This document shows, piece by piece, positions 10,993 to 21,344 of a DNA stretch of 64,000 bases (the first letter of the stretch is position 1; every line of letters starts with the position of its first letter). The translations under genes and the position numbers were made by a program. The DNA lies in contig JBBBDQ010001294.1 in the NCBI GenBank assembly GCA_037127315.1, forward strand, positions 512,001-576,000. Reading direction: 5' to 3'. The DNA is from Ascarosepion bandense. Lineage: Eukaryota; Mollusca; Cephalopoda; Sepiida; Sepiidae. The notes under the pieces are model-generated. The model was not told the origin of the DNA. It did no database searches and saw nothing but the letters and a program-made list of their open reading frames with translations.

Positions 10993-11590
10993 GATAATCT
11001 ATCCCCTAATATAAATTGATTGATTCTCCCATCTTCTGATAATTAATTTGTTTCGGTTAATGGACAGATCACTCACTATGTCAACTAAATATGTTTGACA
11101 TGCAGTGTATTTTTTCCAAAAAAATTTTCCCATCTTTGTCATATGTTCATTACTTTAAGTGAAAAATAACAAAGAGAATCAAAGAGAATCCTCTCATAAG
11201 ACGAGTGATTATACCTCTTTCCTCTTCTTGGCATTTTCCCAAACAACTTTCTTTACCGCATTCTTTTCTTTACTAATCTTTATTTCCAGTATACTAGAAT
11301 TTCTTCATTTTACATCCGACTGGAATTGAACAATCCATGTCTCTAGTAGACATGTTGAAATATATATATATTTCCCTCATGTCACGCTCATGGAGAGAGA
11401 GAGATAATAGCAAGGCAGCATCAGCTCAGTTCATTAGAGAGACAATAGCCAGGCAGTGTCAACTCAGTTCATTCACTTTACTACCAGTTATTAAACTTTA
11501 CTACCATTATGAAAGCTCTTGCCATGTGTTTGCTCTTTAACAGGGCCTTATTATTTTATTTTTTTTGCAATACTTATGTCATTTAGTAGT
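10993..11590. other. No recognisable gene
   Basis: Unique-looking AT-rich DNA. A weak ~40 bp direct repeat (GAGAGAYAATAGCMAGGCAG ...) is seen at about 11397-11475. Confidence 0.45.
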
Positions 11591-11593
11591 GAA

Positions 11594-11647
11594 ATATATA
11601 TATATATATATATATATATGCTTTCTATTATAATAAAAACTGTTTGG

Positions 11648-11690
<43 letters not shown>
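11594..11690. repeat. Two (TA)n microsatellites
   Basis: Pure TA runs at 11594-11619 and 11652-11690. Long alternating Tyr/Ile (YI) readings on both strands come from these runs and are not genes. Confidence 0.95.
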
Positions 11691-11692
<2 letters not shown>

Positions 11693-12390
11693 AATTGCCT
11701 CAGATATTTTATCATCATTTTTGACAGCAAGGGTACACCCATTATATATAGATATATTATATAAAATAAATGGTGAAAATGAATTCATTTGAAAACATGA
11801 GATGAATTTATGTTTATTTAGAAAATTAGGAGTGGTAGTTGGAAAATATGCTTGTAAGTGTGTCAATATTGTTCAATCAAAAATGAGAATTAGTTTGAAC
11901 TATGAAGTTGAAGATTTGGGTTGCAAAGACAACAGAGTAGCCTGATGTCACTTTTTAGTTTTGTCTGGTTAAGATACATAGGGGACCATATATTATTTAA
12001 ATGGGTAGACAATTTTTAACAGAAGGTTTTTTTTCATGAGTTAAAGGAGCTGGAATGTTTAGATTGTTATATCATCAGACTATATGAATATGTAAATATT
12101 CTTGTTTTAAGTATTTTTAGAAGCATGTGTGCTTGCATTTATTTGGCATCTGCTAATCTTTAGAAACTATATAGTTGTGCTCTAGATGACATTTCAGTTC
12201 CAGTGTTTGCTATATCTTGATAATTATATTCAAGAATGACAGTTCATACAACATGAAGTTTGAAGCTGGTATGTCTATCACACTTTGGGTTTTCCTTCTT
12301 TACTTTTTCACATTAGACTATTAGACAATTGTCAATTCATACATGAAGAGGCTTTCTGCACTTCCTGCCTACAGAATGATCAAAGACTGT

Positions 12391-12774
12391 AGCTTCCTAT
12401 GTGCCGGGGTTTGTACCCATAGCTTCCTATGTGCCGGGATTTGTACCCGTAGCTTCCTATGTGCCGGGGTTTGTACCCGTAGCTTCCTATGTGCCGGGGT
12501 TTGTACCCGTAACTTCCTATGTGTCAGGGTTTGTACCCGTAACTTCCTATGTGCCGGGGTTTGTACCCGTAGCTTCCTATGTGCCGGGATTTGTACCCGT
12601 AGCTTCCTATGTGCCGGGGTTTGTACCCGTAGCTTCCTATGTGCCGGGGTTTGTACCCGTAGCTTCCTATGTGCCGGGGTTTGTACCCGTAACTTCCTAT
12701 GTGCCGGGGTCTGTACCCGTAACTTCCTATGTGCCGGGGTTTGTACCCGTAACTTCCTATGTGTCAGGGTTTGT
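12391..12774 (+). repeat. 30 bp minisatellite, 12 full units and a partial 13th
   Basis: The unit is AGCTTCCTATGTGCCGGGGT + TTGTACCCGT, exactly 30 bp, from 12391 to 12750, with a partial unit to 12774. Because 30 is a multiple of three, several frames stay open. One reads repeated SYVPGFVPVA and another repeated SFLCAGVCTR. Variant units (GGGAT at units 2 and 7; AAC with GTCAGGG at units 5 and 13) recur, showing block-wise duplication. A 171-codon frame from 12401 covers it, but no promoter, splice or family evidence supports a gene. Confidence 0.9.
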
Positions 12775-12915
12775 TTCTCTTTTACAAATATCCTTGTGGC
12801 ATAGTTGTGGTCTGTCTACAAGGCACTTTGAGTTATCTGTGCAATCAATCCCTTTATATTTGCCCTTCATCCATTCACACATGTTTACTGAGACAGAACA
12901 AGAATTTTTATTTTA

Positions 12916-13220
12916 AGGGTGTCTACATGCTGGAAATTGCAGCCCTCATGAAGGCAGTGTTTTGGGAAATTTATCTTGCTATTCTTATCCATAAATATAA
13001 ACAAAGTTTTGTACAATGTGTTTCATCCTTTAGGATTTCATAAGACTAAAGTGATGTTTACAGAACTAACATTTTTGCTTTAAGAGTGTCTACATGCTGG
13101 AAATTGCAGCCCTCATGAGAGTAGTGTTTTTAGGAACTTTATCTTGCCATTGCCTATCTGTGTATAAATATCTGTAGTAAAAAATATTTTTTGAAACATG
13201 TTTCATCCTGTAGGACTTCC
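12916..13220 (+). repeat. ~167 bp tandem duplication
   Basis: GTGTCTACATGCTGGAAATT at 12919 recurs at 13086. Each is followed by GCAGCCCTCATGA and a TTTATCTTGC-ATT block, then a CATCCT-TAGGA-TTC block. It sits downstream of the 30 bp minisatellite and is non-coding. Confidence 0.75.
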
Positions 13221-13369
13221 TCAGATTAATGTGATATTTATATTGGTATGACTAAACATATGCATGAAGAAAGAGAGGGCACATTGAAAATGAAATCAAA
13301 TATTTTGGAAAAGACCAGATGTTTTGGTGATTTCTGCAATACCCTGTAAATCAATTCAAAAAGTATTGG

Positions 13370-13468
13370 CAAACATCAAAGTTTATGTCATGATTGACAA
13401 GTGACCCAATTTTGGTTGAAATCAGAGCAAAAGTTCCAGGGGAGTAGGATCCATTAGAATGAAGACTA

Positions 13469-13516
<48 letters not shown>

Positions 13517-13530
13517 GCATATCCATTTTT
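13370..13530 (+). repeat. E dispersed repeat unit with (AC)n(AG)n tract
   Basis: CATGATTGACAAGTGACCCA followed by an ATTTTGGTTGAAA block and GGAGTAGGA matches the E units at 27.8-28.2 kb. It ends in (AC)n(AG)n at 13471-13516 and GGCATATCCATTTTTATA, as in the other copy. Confidence 0.7.
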
Positions 13531-13739
13531 ATATGCATAGATTTAACACAAAAAATCCCATACAAAATAACTTTTTCCAGTTCATCATAGATTATTCTGA
13601 AATTTATATATAATATTTCCATATAAACATTTGTAATATGACTTAATGTCAGTAGGTTTTTATGTAATATATACATATAAACAAGTGTGAATATGTGCTT
13701 GTATCTGTATATGCAAATATATATGCATGAAAGTTATTT

Positions 13740-13800
13740 TTTTTATCATTTTTACCCCAAGAGAGGTGATAATGCAACTAGTAGAGATGGAGTTACAAAG
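13740..13800 (-). repeat. Short J LINE tail remnant (antisense)
   Basis: Poly-T then ATCATTTTTACCCCAAGAGA and GATAATGCAACTAGTAG resembles the reversed J 3' end. It is strongly diverged. Confidence 0.4.
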
Positions 13801-14373
13801 AGTAAAAGAGAACAAGTAAAATGAGAAGTGAGGAGAAAAAGAATAAAATTAAAATAAAAGAACAGCAATTCAGAAAGATAGAAAATGGTGATTGAAATTT
13901 AAATGTACTGTTTATCCACTTATACATAGATTATCCATTAAAAATAATGTTCAACTAATAAATTTAAATAAGTATGTCAGTTAATACCATTGCATAAATT
14001 TCCATAAGATTTCATAATAATTTTCTTTGTTTGCGTTTGTTTTCATCGGATAGAAAATTATGAATATTTCGAAAAATCAAGAATTTGTGTATTTAAGGCT
14101 TCATTCAATCTTGTCTAACTATGAATCGCTTTGTGGTCAGGTGGTTAAGACATATCAAATCATTTGAGACCTAGTTGCCAATTGAGTAGCACAATTAAAT
14201 TCATGCAGTTGAAGCACCAAAGAGGAAATTTCATCAGAACAATAGTTAAAAAAAGACAGAAGTCACATGATGTTGGTAAAAAAGTAACAAGTTGAAAAGC
14301 CAGGTCAAGATTGATTATATCACAGACTTTTGAATGTTATCAAGAATTTTGAGCTATACCAGATCAGATATGG

Positions 14374-14973
14374 CAGCAATTGGAAATGTGAAATCAAAGA
14401 GTCAAGTTTTCAATTCCAATTGAATTTGTTTCATTAACTTACTGTTGTATTGCTGAGGTGGATACGATACACAGAGAAAATGTTCTGTGGTATTATTCAG
14501 CACAATATCTGGTGCTAAACAGATATACACAGAACAGTACAATAGTTATGACAGACAAGACAAAACTTATAACACAGAGATGAGGGATTTAGATCACAGT
14601 AGTTACCAAAATAATCAGTTCAAATATTACTTGAATGACACTCAAATATTACACCTTGAATGTTAGCATTTTTACTTAAATAGAATATTTCAGCCAATGG
14701 GACATTCCATTATTGTGAGTACTTCAGAGGTCTCAGTCAATCTACAACACTTATGCACAAATACCCTTGGGAAAAGTATTAATCCATCTCTTCTCCCTCC
14801 ACTTATGAATAGAATACCAAGACTGATTGGGTTCTATAGCCTTGGTTGGCAACCAGTCTATTGCAGCAAGTAACAGCAGCCTATTGCAGGAAAATCTTCT
14901 GCCCAGTCAGTCATGTCTGGAAAAAGACATGATCACCTGAGCATTTATCCTACATGATACTTGACTGATTTAA
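14374..14973 (+). repeat. S1 tRNA-SINE (5'-truncated), interrupted by a solo LTR
   Basis: The left part to 14452 (GAGTCAAGTTTTCAATTCCA ... CATTAACTTAC) and the right part from 14750 (CTTATGCACAAATACCCTTGG ...) are consecutive in S1. The head is truncated or decayed, and the tail ends near CTTGACTGATT. The break coincides with the ends of the 14453-14749 LTR. Confidence 0.75.
14453..14749 (-). mobile_element. Solo LTR, family F, inserted in S1
   Basis: Reverse-oriented relative of 3613-3922: it starts TGTTGTATTGCTGAGG and ends TCTACAACA, with shared internal words (GGTATTATTCAGCACAATAT, GACAGACAAGACA). The flanks CTTAC / CTTAT match at 4 of 5 bases, consistent with a slightly decayed 5 bp target duplication. 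The host S1 sequence resumes exactly across it. Confidence 0.7.
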
Positions 14974-15279
14974 TACATAGACAAATCGTTGGTATAGGCA
15001 TGGAAATTGATTCCTTCATTTTATATTAGTGGAAAACATGAACACAAGAAGGTGCAAAATGTTGCTCTCCTGGAGGTTAGCATCATCCATGCTGATAGCA
15101 GACAGAAAATGTTCTCTATGGTGATTAAGTGATAGCAGTTCTGTATTGGAGATGTTAAAATTTACAAGCTCTTTCTTATCCTAGTTAAGCATTGGTCCTT
15201 TTCAAGAAAAGATACCAGTTTGTTGAAACTGTCAGGCTTGTTACAAAGACAATTGTAAAATAATAGCCAAAGCAACAAA

Positions 15280-15935
15280 TATATGGTTCTACAGAAGGTT
15301 ACTGAGAATACCATGTACTGAACATGTGAGCAATGATAGAGAAAATGTAAGCAAAAAGAATGCTTATATATAGAAGCAGAAAGAGATAGTTGAAATTTCT
15401 TGGGCACATGATGAGGAAAGAGGGCTTGAAAAATTTGACACTCACATGATATACTGAAGGCAAGAGAGACAGAGAAAAATAGCACATAACCTACCTGATA
15501 AGCTTCTATAAATGGCTAGAAGAACAAGGATTAGAAGGAAAAAACCTTCCTTACGGGCTAAGAGGAAAATTGAGACAACAGCAATATGGCTCTAGAGAAG
15601 AAGGCTGAGAATACTATGGAGTGAATATGTGAGCAACGACAAAGTTTTAGAGCAAATGTAAACAAAAATGATGCTTATACTTACAATCAGAAAGAGATAG
15701 TTAAAATTTCTTGAGCATACGAGAAAAGAAGGCTTAGAAAATTTGATACTCACAGGAGATATTGAAGGCAAGAGGGACAACAGAAAGCTTTGGATGACTT
15801 ACATAACAAACTTGTGTAAATATATGTCAGAACAGGCTTTAGGAGAGATAACAAAAAGACAAAATTTATAACTAACAAAGGATAGGAAATTGTGGAGAAC
15901 CATGATCACAAATACTCCGAAAAGACATGGAACAT
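15280..15935 (+). pseudogene. Two tandem RTE-like LINE C-terminal fragments
   Basis: Two successive copies (about 15280-15580 and 15590-15935) each begin near a TCTACAGAAGG / TCTAGAGAAGA block and contain GAACATGTGAGCAATGA- and AATTTCTTGGGCACATGATGA-type words, the DNA of the RTE 'WTEHVSNEEVL ... LKFLGHVMRKEGLENL' region. Both are frameshifted. A third shorter piece (15945-16090) holds the terminal CATGATTGCCAATATCCTGAAG end. Confidence 0.65.
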
Positions 15936-15944
15936 AGAAATAGA

Positions 15945-16090
15945 AGAAAAAGGAACTTGTGTAAATGAACGATAGAATAAGGTTTATGTGAGATAACAAA
16001 AAGCCAAAATTTACTAAAAGTTATGAAAGGACTGAAAATTAGGGAGAGCCATGATTGCCAATATCCTGAAGAGCACACTGTACAAAAAGA
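15945..16090 (+). pseudogene. RTE LINE terminal piece, third tandem copy
   Basis: Repeats the last part of the preceding copy: GTTTATGTGAGATAACAAAA, GGGAGAGCCATGATTGCCAA and CCTGAAGAGCAC. The reading is broken. Confidence 0.55.
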
Positions 16091-16379
16091 TGATGTGTGT
16101 AGATATATATTTCTTTATATACTAAGTACAAAACACACAAAAAAAAAGTTCTGTGTCAGTCATTTTTAATGAAACTTGTATTGATTTGTGTCTGTGTGTC
16201 TGTGCTAAATTTAAGTATACAAAATCTGTGCCTGTCTGTGAACAATATTTAAAAATGTTTCAGGTGAGTTCTTTAAGAAAATGTGTTTGCTGTATTAAAT
16301 AATGTGTGTGAAGTTCAGTTCTTATAATGGTGGATCCAAAATGTATTAATTTTTTATTCAAGTTTTAACTTAAAAGCTG

Positions 16380-16640
16380 TTTCATGTACACATTTAAAAA
16401 CTATGATACCAGTATATTATTAATATTAATATTATTATTATTATTAATATCATTATTATATATTAGTGTGCATCAAAAGTATTTTCATTTTTCACAGACT
16501 TTTACCCCAAAGCTTATTTCATGTACACATCTGAAGACTGTCTATGACTCCACCATATTATTAATATTAATATGTGAAGGGGTAACAAAAGTATTTTCAC
16601 ATTTTAAAGGTCTTGACTTCAGTCATACATATGTATGCCT
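16380..16640 (+). repeat. ~137 bp tandem duplication with (ATT)n core
   Basis: TTTCATGTACACAT occurs at 16381 and about 16518. Each is followed by a TATTATTAATATTAATAT run and then AAAAGTATTTTCA. No coding content. Confidence 0.65.
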
Positions 16641-16759
16641 TATATTTTAGTGTATTGGCATGTGGGCTTTTTTATCTATATATTTATATCCATTTCAAGG
16701 TAGCAATTCTATTCTGGATCGGACGTATTCTCAGCCTATTTATTTTCTGTCACATGTGT

Positions 16760-16935
16760 TTAGGTGGTGGGGGAGATGGGAATAATTTAGTCACCTCACT
16801 GACCAAGCCATCCTCGGCAGCAGTTCAAATAGCAATGGTAACTGTAGCAGCGGTCATTGGCATTCTATAGGCCTTCTTGTCATGTATCCTCTCCAGCTTC
16901 ATCCTCCTTTGGAGACACGTGCCACTCCATATCCC
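16760..16935 (+). other. Candidate degenerate exon with a membrane-segment reading
   Basis: A GC-richer island starts after a pyrimidine-rich tract and TTTAG at about 16764. The frame then reads GGGDGNNLVTSLTKPSSAAV and QIAMVTVAAVIGIL, a hydrophobic stretch; after one TAG it continues AFLSCILSSFILLWRHVPLH, which would complete a membrane helix followed by basic residues. This looks like a decayed exon for a single-pass membrane protein. I do not recognise the family, there is no strong splice donor, and chance is possible. Confidence 0.25.
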
Positions 16936-17051
16936 AGTGTGACCTTTCATTCCTGGTCAACTTATTTCTTAATGTTTTTTATGGACACAGAAACAAAGGA
17001 AAGTCTTTTTATGTTGAGGTTAAAATATATTACAGGCATGCATAAATATGA

Positions 17052-17052
17052 G

Positions 17053-17082
<30 letters not shown>
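17052..17082. repeat. (TA)n microsatellite
   Basis: Pure TA run of about 30 bases. Confidence 0.95.
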
Positions 17083-17088
<6 letters not shown>

Positions 17089-17397
17089 CTGGTACATTAA
17101 TAACTATAATGGACAGTCAGCATTCAACTTGAGGGCAAAATAAATGAATATATATATTAATAAATGTATATATTTTAGTATGTCTATAGCATGACTCAAG
17201 ATTTCATGAACTATGCAATCATCATTTGAATATTAAAAACACTCAGTTCATAAAAATGAAATGTTTCGGTTAAAATATATTATATGCATGCATAAATATA
17301 TATATATATAATAATGTAAGTAATGATTACTAATGGAAGTACAATCCACAGTTAGATATTTACTTTAAAATGTGCTTAATACAAAACTAGAGTGTAA

Positions 17398-17542
17398 ATA
17401 TACAGTAATTATTATAACATACGGCAACTCAATAGCTATAATGTTTTAAAATTCCATTGTCAGGCCTGCTGAAGATGGTATTTTAACACAAATTTTATAG
17501 CTATTGAGTTGAGGTATGCTATTATTATAATACTAATAATGA

Positions 17543-17592
<50 letters not shown>
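17398..17592. mobile_element. Small inverted-repeat (MITE-like) element beside (TA)n(GA)n
   Basis: CATACGGCAACTCAATAGCT at 17418 is mirrored by AGCTATTGAGTTGAGGTATG ending 17518 (23 bp arms, two mismatches). Weaker pairing extends outward and inward, around a ~55 bp loop containing GCCTGCTGAAGATGG. A (TA)n run with a (GA)n extension follows at 17548-17592. No transposase is present. Confidence 0.6.
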
Positions 17593-17593
<1 letters not shown>

Positions 17594-17919
17594 TAGCAAT
17601 AATATATACACTGGCGCATCAATAAGTACAATCCCTCATGATAAACAGTAAAAAAAATAGACAGTCAGCATTCATCTTGAAGGAAAAATAAATGAATATA
17701 TATTAATAAATGTACATATCCTATGTCCATTGCATAACTAGGAGTTAGACTCTGTGCACAGCAGTAATTCTACTATGTCACAAGGGGCTACAAGGTGTGG
17801 AAGAATTAGGAACAGAAACAATAATGATGAGTTGAAAGAGGAGAGGTTTTTGCAGATTAATGTTGGCTTGAAAGAATGGCACCAGAAGGGAGTGTCACAA
17901 GTATTATAGGAAAGTAATA

Positions 17920-18075
17920 GGGAGGCTTCCTTACAGCAGTGGGGAAAGTGAATGAAGCTAAGCCACTAGATAAAGACTAATAATATTGCTGATTCTTCTC
18001 TTGATCTTATCAAGGAGTGTAAATTAAATAGTACCAGATCATATGTGGCAGCAAAATTCTAAGCAAAGAATTATT
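17920..18075 (-). pseudogene. J LINE C-terminal remnant (antisense)
   Basis: AAAGACTAATAATATTGCTG, a TTATCAAG block and AGTACCAGATCATATGTGGC follow the antisense J order seen at 2640-2740 and 14300-14380. It is short and diverged. Confidence 0.5.
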
Positions 18076-18589
18076 GAGCACTTTTTTCAAAAAGTAAATT
18101 CCAGAGAACTTGGAATTTTAAAATTGTTGGTTCTTTTCATTTTGATTTATATATAGTGGCAAGCCACACTCCAGAATTTTGGCTGGCCCCTCCACTTTTA
18201 TAAGCTTCAAACATTTATAAAACTGATCAGTCTCGGATTTTGATATGATTTGATCTTCAGCACTTTTTCCTGTGTGATTGATTTTTCATTTAGCTTTTTA
18301 AGGACATACACAGCAACCAGTTTGAAAGAAACAAGCAAAATAAAACAACCAGATAGCCGGAAATAGATATATTGTTAGGGATGGAAAGAGACTTAACAGT
18401 CATATTTTCATACCTGAAGGAAGATATTAATTAGAAATAATGTACACAACTTGATATGTAGATATATTGTGTATACAATAGTGGTTTAGTATGAAAAGTA
18501 TGAAAAAGAAGCCACTACTTGATTTTGCCCCCAACTTCTCCTCAGAAAAATCTTGACCCCCCAACTTTCAGAGTTTCACAATCACTACG

Positions 18590-18765
18590 TTATATATATA
18601 TATATATATATATTATAGTCATCCACAGATAGATCTGTTTCGCTGTATCACAGCTCATCAGTACGGTTAGACAGCCAATTGCTTTTTTACCCAGGATTGA
18701 AACCCGACCGAATTGGCGTCAGTCAGCGATTCTACCTCTGAGATGTAGCTGAATACTACTGAACA
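18590..18765 (-). repeat. S4 tRNA-like SINE (antisense) beside (TA)n
   Basis: Reverse-complement of the copy at 47140-47290. Antisense B box CAGGATTGAAACCCGACC, antisense A-box region TTCTACCTCTGAGATGTAG, tail side with CATCCACAGATAGATCTGTT next to a (TA)n run (18592-18612). Confidence 0.65.
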
Positions 18766-18989
18766 TTCTAAAAATGAAGCAATCAGTTTTGCTCTCACTC
18801 ATCAGTCCTTATCGGGAGATGTAGAATTAGACTAAAATAAATCATGGAATGAGTGATGGAGGGAATAAAAAAATATGACAGAGAAAGAAGTACTAGAGGC
18901 TAATGATAGTAAGTCCCAACAAACATTCATGATGTTTACAGATAAAAGGTTTGCAGGACCTGATAAACAGAGCCTACAACACTTTTAAA

Positions 18990-19430
18990 TGAAAAACACA
19001 GTGTGACTGGGACACAACCATGAACCAGTCCACACTTTCTGTTATCTTGCATTCACTTATACGCAAATACCCTAGGGAAAGGTATTAATCTGTCTCTTCC
19101 CTCCAGTTATGGGTTAAATAACAGGACAGATTGGGTTCTATAGCCCTGACTGGCAATCAGTGTACTGCAGAAAGTAATGGCAACCTACTGTGGGTTAATG
19201 TTCAGCCCATTCAGTCATATCTCTTTCAAGACATGATCATCCAAACATGTATCACATACGACACTTAACTGATTGAGTCATATATATATATATATATATA
19301 TATATAAAGGCTGATGAAAGAAATTCAAGAGATAAAAATAATGATAATAATAAAACTAATGGAAACATGCTTGTGACCAGAACACAACCATGAACCAGTC
19401 CACACTGAACTAAGCAGCACACTTTGTTAT
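18990..19430 (+). repeat. Short direct duplication around an S1 insertion
   Basis: ACACAACCATGAACCAGTCC occurs at about 19013 and 19384 with flanking similarity. Between them lie a 5'-truncated S1 (19045-19279) and a (TA)n run. Confidence 0.6.
19045..19306 (+). repeat. S1 SINE, 5'-truncated, ending in (TA)n
   Basis: It begins at the internal TTGCATTCACTTATACGCAA and continues to the tail CACTTAACTGATTGAG. It lacks the Pol III promoter boxes, so it arose as a truncated insert. A (TA)n run (19280-19306) abuts the tail. Confidence 0.75.
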
Positions 19431-19844
19431 TTTAAAGGTGTTCACATATAGAGAAACCATAGGTATTTAAGACAGGTTCATTTAAATCAAGGTATGATTC
19501 CTGATCTTACTTGGAACGGGTTGTTTAATCCCTATATATAGGTGCTGAGTAGTTTTCCTTATGTAGTTGGCTCTGCAACCACAATTATACTTATAAATCC
19601 TGGTAGTATTCAGCTACATACTTTCCTAGCAATAATCAGGTTCTGTACCTACAAAATTATCCTTAAATATATCACTACTAGTATGCATTAAAAATAATGT
19701 ACAAACAAAATTTAAAAACATATTTCACTTAAATTTCTCACTTAGCTGATTGATGTTACCTTTCAGCATGTTGACTCTGGAGTTTCATAGATGGACCTTC
19801 CAGAAATCATTCTGTCTACTCTAAGTGTTACTTAAGCTCAAGTA

Positions 19845-20345
19845 TGCATTAAAAATAATGTTCAAACAAATAAATTTAAATAAATATGTCAGTTAATAGC
19901 ATTTCATAACTTTCAGCAAGATTTTGTAATAATTGTCTTTGTTTAACTATGTTTACATTAGGATACAAATTGGAACAGTTATGAATATTACAAAAAATTT
20001 GAAATTTGTGTATTTAAGGCTTCATTCTATTTTGTCTAACAATGAATCCCTTCATGGTCAGGTAGTTAAAATATGTCAGATCAATTGAGACCTAGTTGCC
20101 AATCTAGTAACACAATTAAATTCATGCAGTTGAAGCACCAAAGAGGAAAGCTCATCAGAACAATTGTCATGAAAAGACAGAAGTCACATGATGATGGTAA
20201 AAAAGTAACTGATGTTGAGACAGCAGGTCAAGATTGATTATATTACAGACCTTTCTTTGAATGTTATTAAGAATCAGAAGCCATGTATTAAGAGCACCAG
20301 ACCAGATATAGCCACAATCATAATGTGAAATTTTGTCTAACAATG
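19845..20345 (-). pseudogene. J LINE relic (antisense), duplicate of 13940-14373
   Basis: Long near-collinear match to 13940-14373 (for example ATTTGTGTATTTAAGGCTTC, GAGACCTAGTTGCCAAT, AATTCATGCAGTTGAAGCAC). The minus-strand reading YIWSGALNTWLLILNNIQRK marks the J C-terminal motif. It runs into the 74 bp tandem array. Confidence 0.65.
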
Positions 20346-20644
20346 AATCAGAAGCCATGTATTAAGAGCACCAGACCAGATATAGCCACAATCATAATGT
20401 GAAATTTTGTCTAACAATGAATCAGAAGCCATGTATTAAGAGCACCAGACCAGATATAGCCACAATCATAATGTGAAATTTTGTCTAACAGTGAATCAGA
20501 AGCCATGTATTAAGAGCACCAGACCAGATATAGCCACAATCATAATGTGAAATTTTGTCTAACAATGAATCAGAAGCCATGTATTAAGAGCACCAGACCA
20601 GATATAGCCACAATCATAATGTGAAATTTTGTCTAACAATGAAT
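20271..20644 (+). repeat. 74 bp tandem array, five near-identical units
   Basis: Units start at 20271, 20345, 20419, 20493 and 20567, each exactly 74 bp (GAATCAGAAGCCATGTATTA ...). I see only one base change (CAGTGAATC in the fourth). The unit includes part of the antisense J C-terminus and the flank TTTTGTCTAACAATG. Such uniformity means a recent expansion. Confidence 0.95.
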
Positions 20645-20937
20645 TTCTTTGTGGTGAAGCAATTGAGTGTTTATATTTTTCATTTGCACTTTTCATTAGT
20701 GCAAGATTGATTTAATTTTTTTTTTTTTTTTGTATGTGCACACATGTGCTTGTCACATGCTCACCTGCATAAATATGAGTGTATATATAGAATGGAGTGG
20801 TTATATCTCAGTTTCATAATGCGTTTTTCATTTTAATCTCCTTCCTTATTATTTTTTACATTTTTTTTCTATTCATTTTGATGCCAAGTTTTTCAGACAT
20901 TCATTGTCCTTTTTAATTTTTGAGCATTCTAGTATTT

Positions 20938-21060
20938 TTTCTCAGTCATTTCACACCAAGCAAGGCATGACTGCCACTAATTTGCAGAGGATTACAGCGA
21001 GATAAAAGACTGGGTACAGTGGGTACAGAAGAAAGGATAAAAAATGAGTTAGGAAACTGT
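20938..21060 (-). repeat. J LINE 3' tail (antisense)
   Basis: TCATTTCACACCAAGCAAGG, GCATGACTGCCACTAATTTG and GGATTACAGCGAGATAAAAG match the reversed J 3' end. Confidence 0.55.
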
Positions 21061-21205
21061 ATGTCATTTTTTACATGTATAATATAGATATTTATTTAAA
21101 ACTGATAACATAAATATGTTATAATATCACTACAAAAGTAGCTATTTTATTTCAACACTTCTTGTGTCTTATTAAATGATGGTGGTGATTGTGAAATGAA
21201 GAGTT

Positions 21206-21257
21206 TTAAAAGGTTCAAAACTAGCCAAACCCCCTTTGCTAGTTTTGAACCTTTTAA
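21206..21257. other. Perfect 20 bp hairpin with 12 nt loop
   Basis: TTAAAAGGTTCAAAACTAGC at 21206-21225 pairs exactly with 21238-21257. The loop is CAAACCCCCTTT. It lies between a sequence related to the 26.8 kb foldback and a (TA)n run. Confidence 0.85.
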
Positions 21258-21265
21258 TTAACCTT

Positions 21266-21267
<2 letters not shown>

Positions 21268-21312
<45 letters not shown>
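21268..21312. repeat. (TA)n microsatellite
   Basis: About 45 bases of alternating TA ending in ACACAC. It supplies the YIYIYI leader of the downstream reading, which is not a real N-terminus. Confidence 0.95.
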
Positions 21313-21318
<6 letters not shown>

Positions 21319-21344
21319 GTACTGTTATCTCTCCATTATTTAGA

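Larger units (their letters stand above)
13940..15262 (-). pseudogene. J LINE relic (antisense), split by S1 and a solo LTR
   Basis: The outer parts (about 14220-14373 and 14985-15262) carry the antisense J C-terminal landmarks seen at 2.5-3.5 kb (AAGCACCAAAGAGGAAATTT, GCCAGGTCAAGATTGATTAT, CTCTCCTGGAGGTTAGCATC). The DNA from 13940 to 14373 is also closely matched at 19845-20290. Inside lies a sense S1 SINE (14374-14973), itself split by a solo LTR. No frame is intact. Confidence 0.65.

Noticed and set aside
11519..11866. ORFs rich in alternating Ile and Tyr on both strands
   Set aside because: They are translations of (TA)n microsatellites. The same applies near 21265, 24754-25112, 29239-29561 and 41712-41921.
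12343..12916. Secreted or elastin-like repeat protein
   Set aside because: Several frames are open at once because the unit is 30 bp. No signal, splice or homology support. Kept as a minisatellite only.
20271..20644. CRISPR array
   Set aside because: Units are contiguous identical 74-mers with no unique spacers, in eukaryotic repeat DNA. The 23.2 kb and 12.4 kb arrays fail for the same reason.
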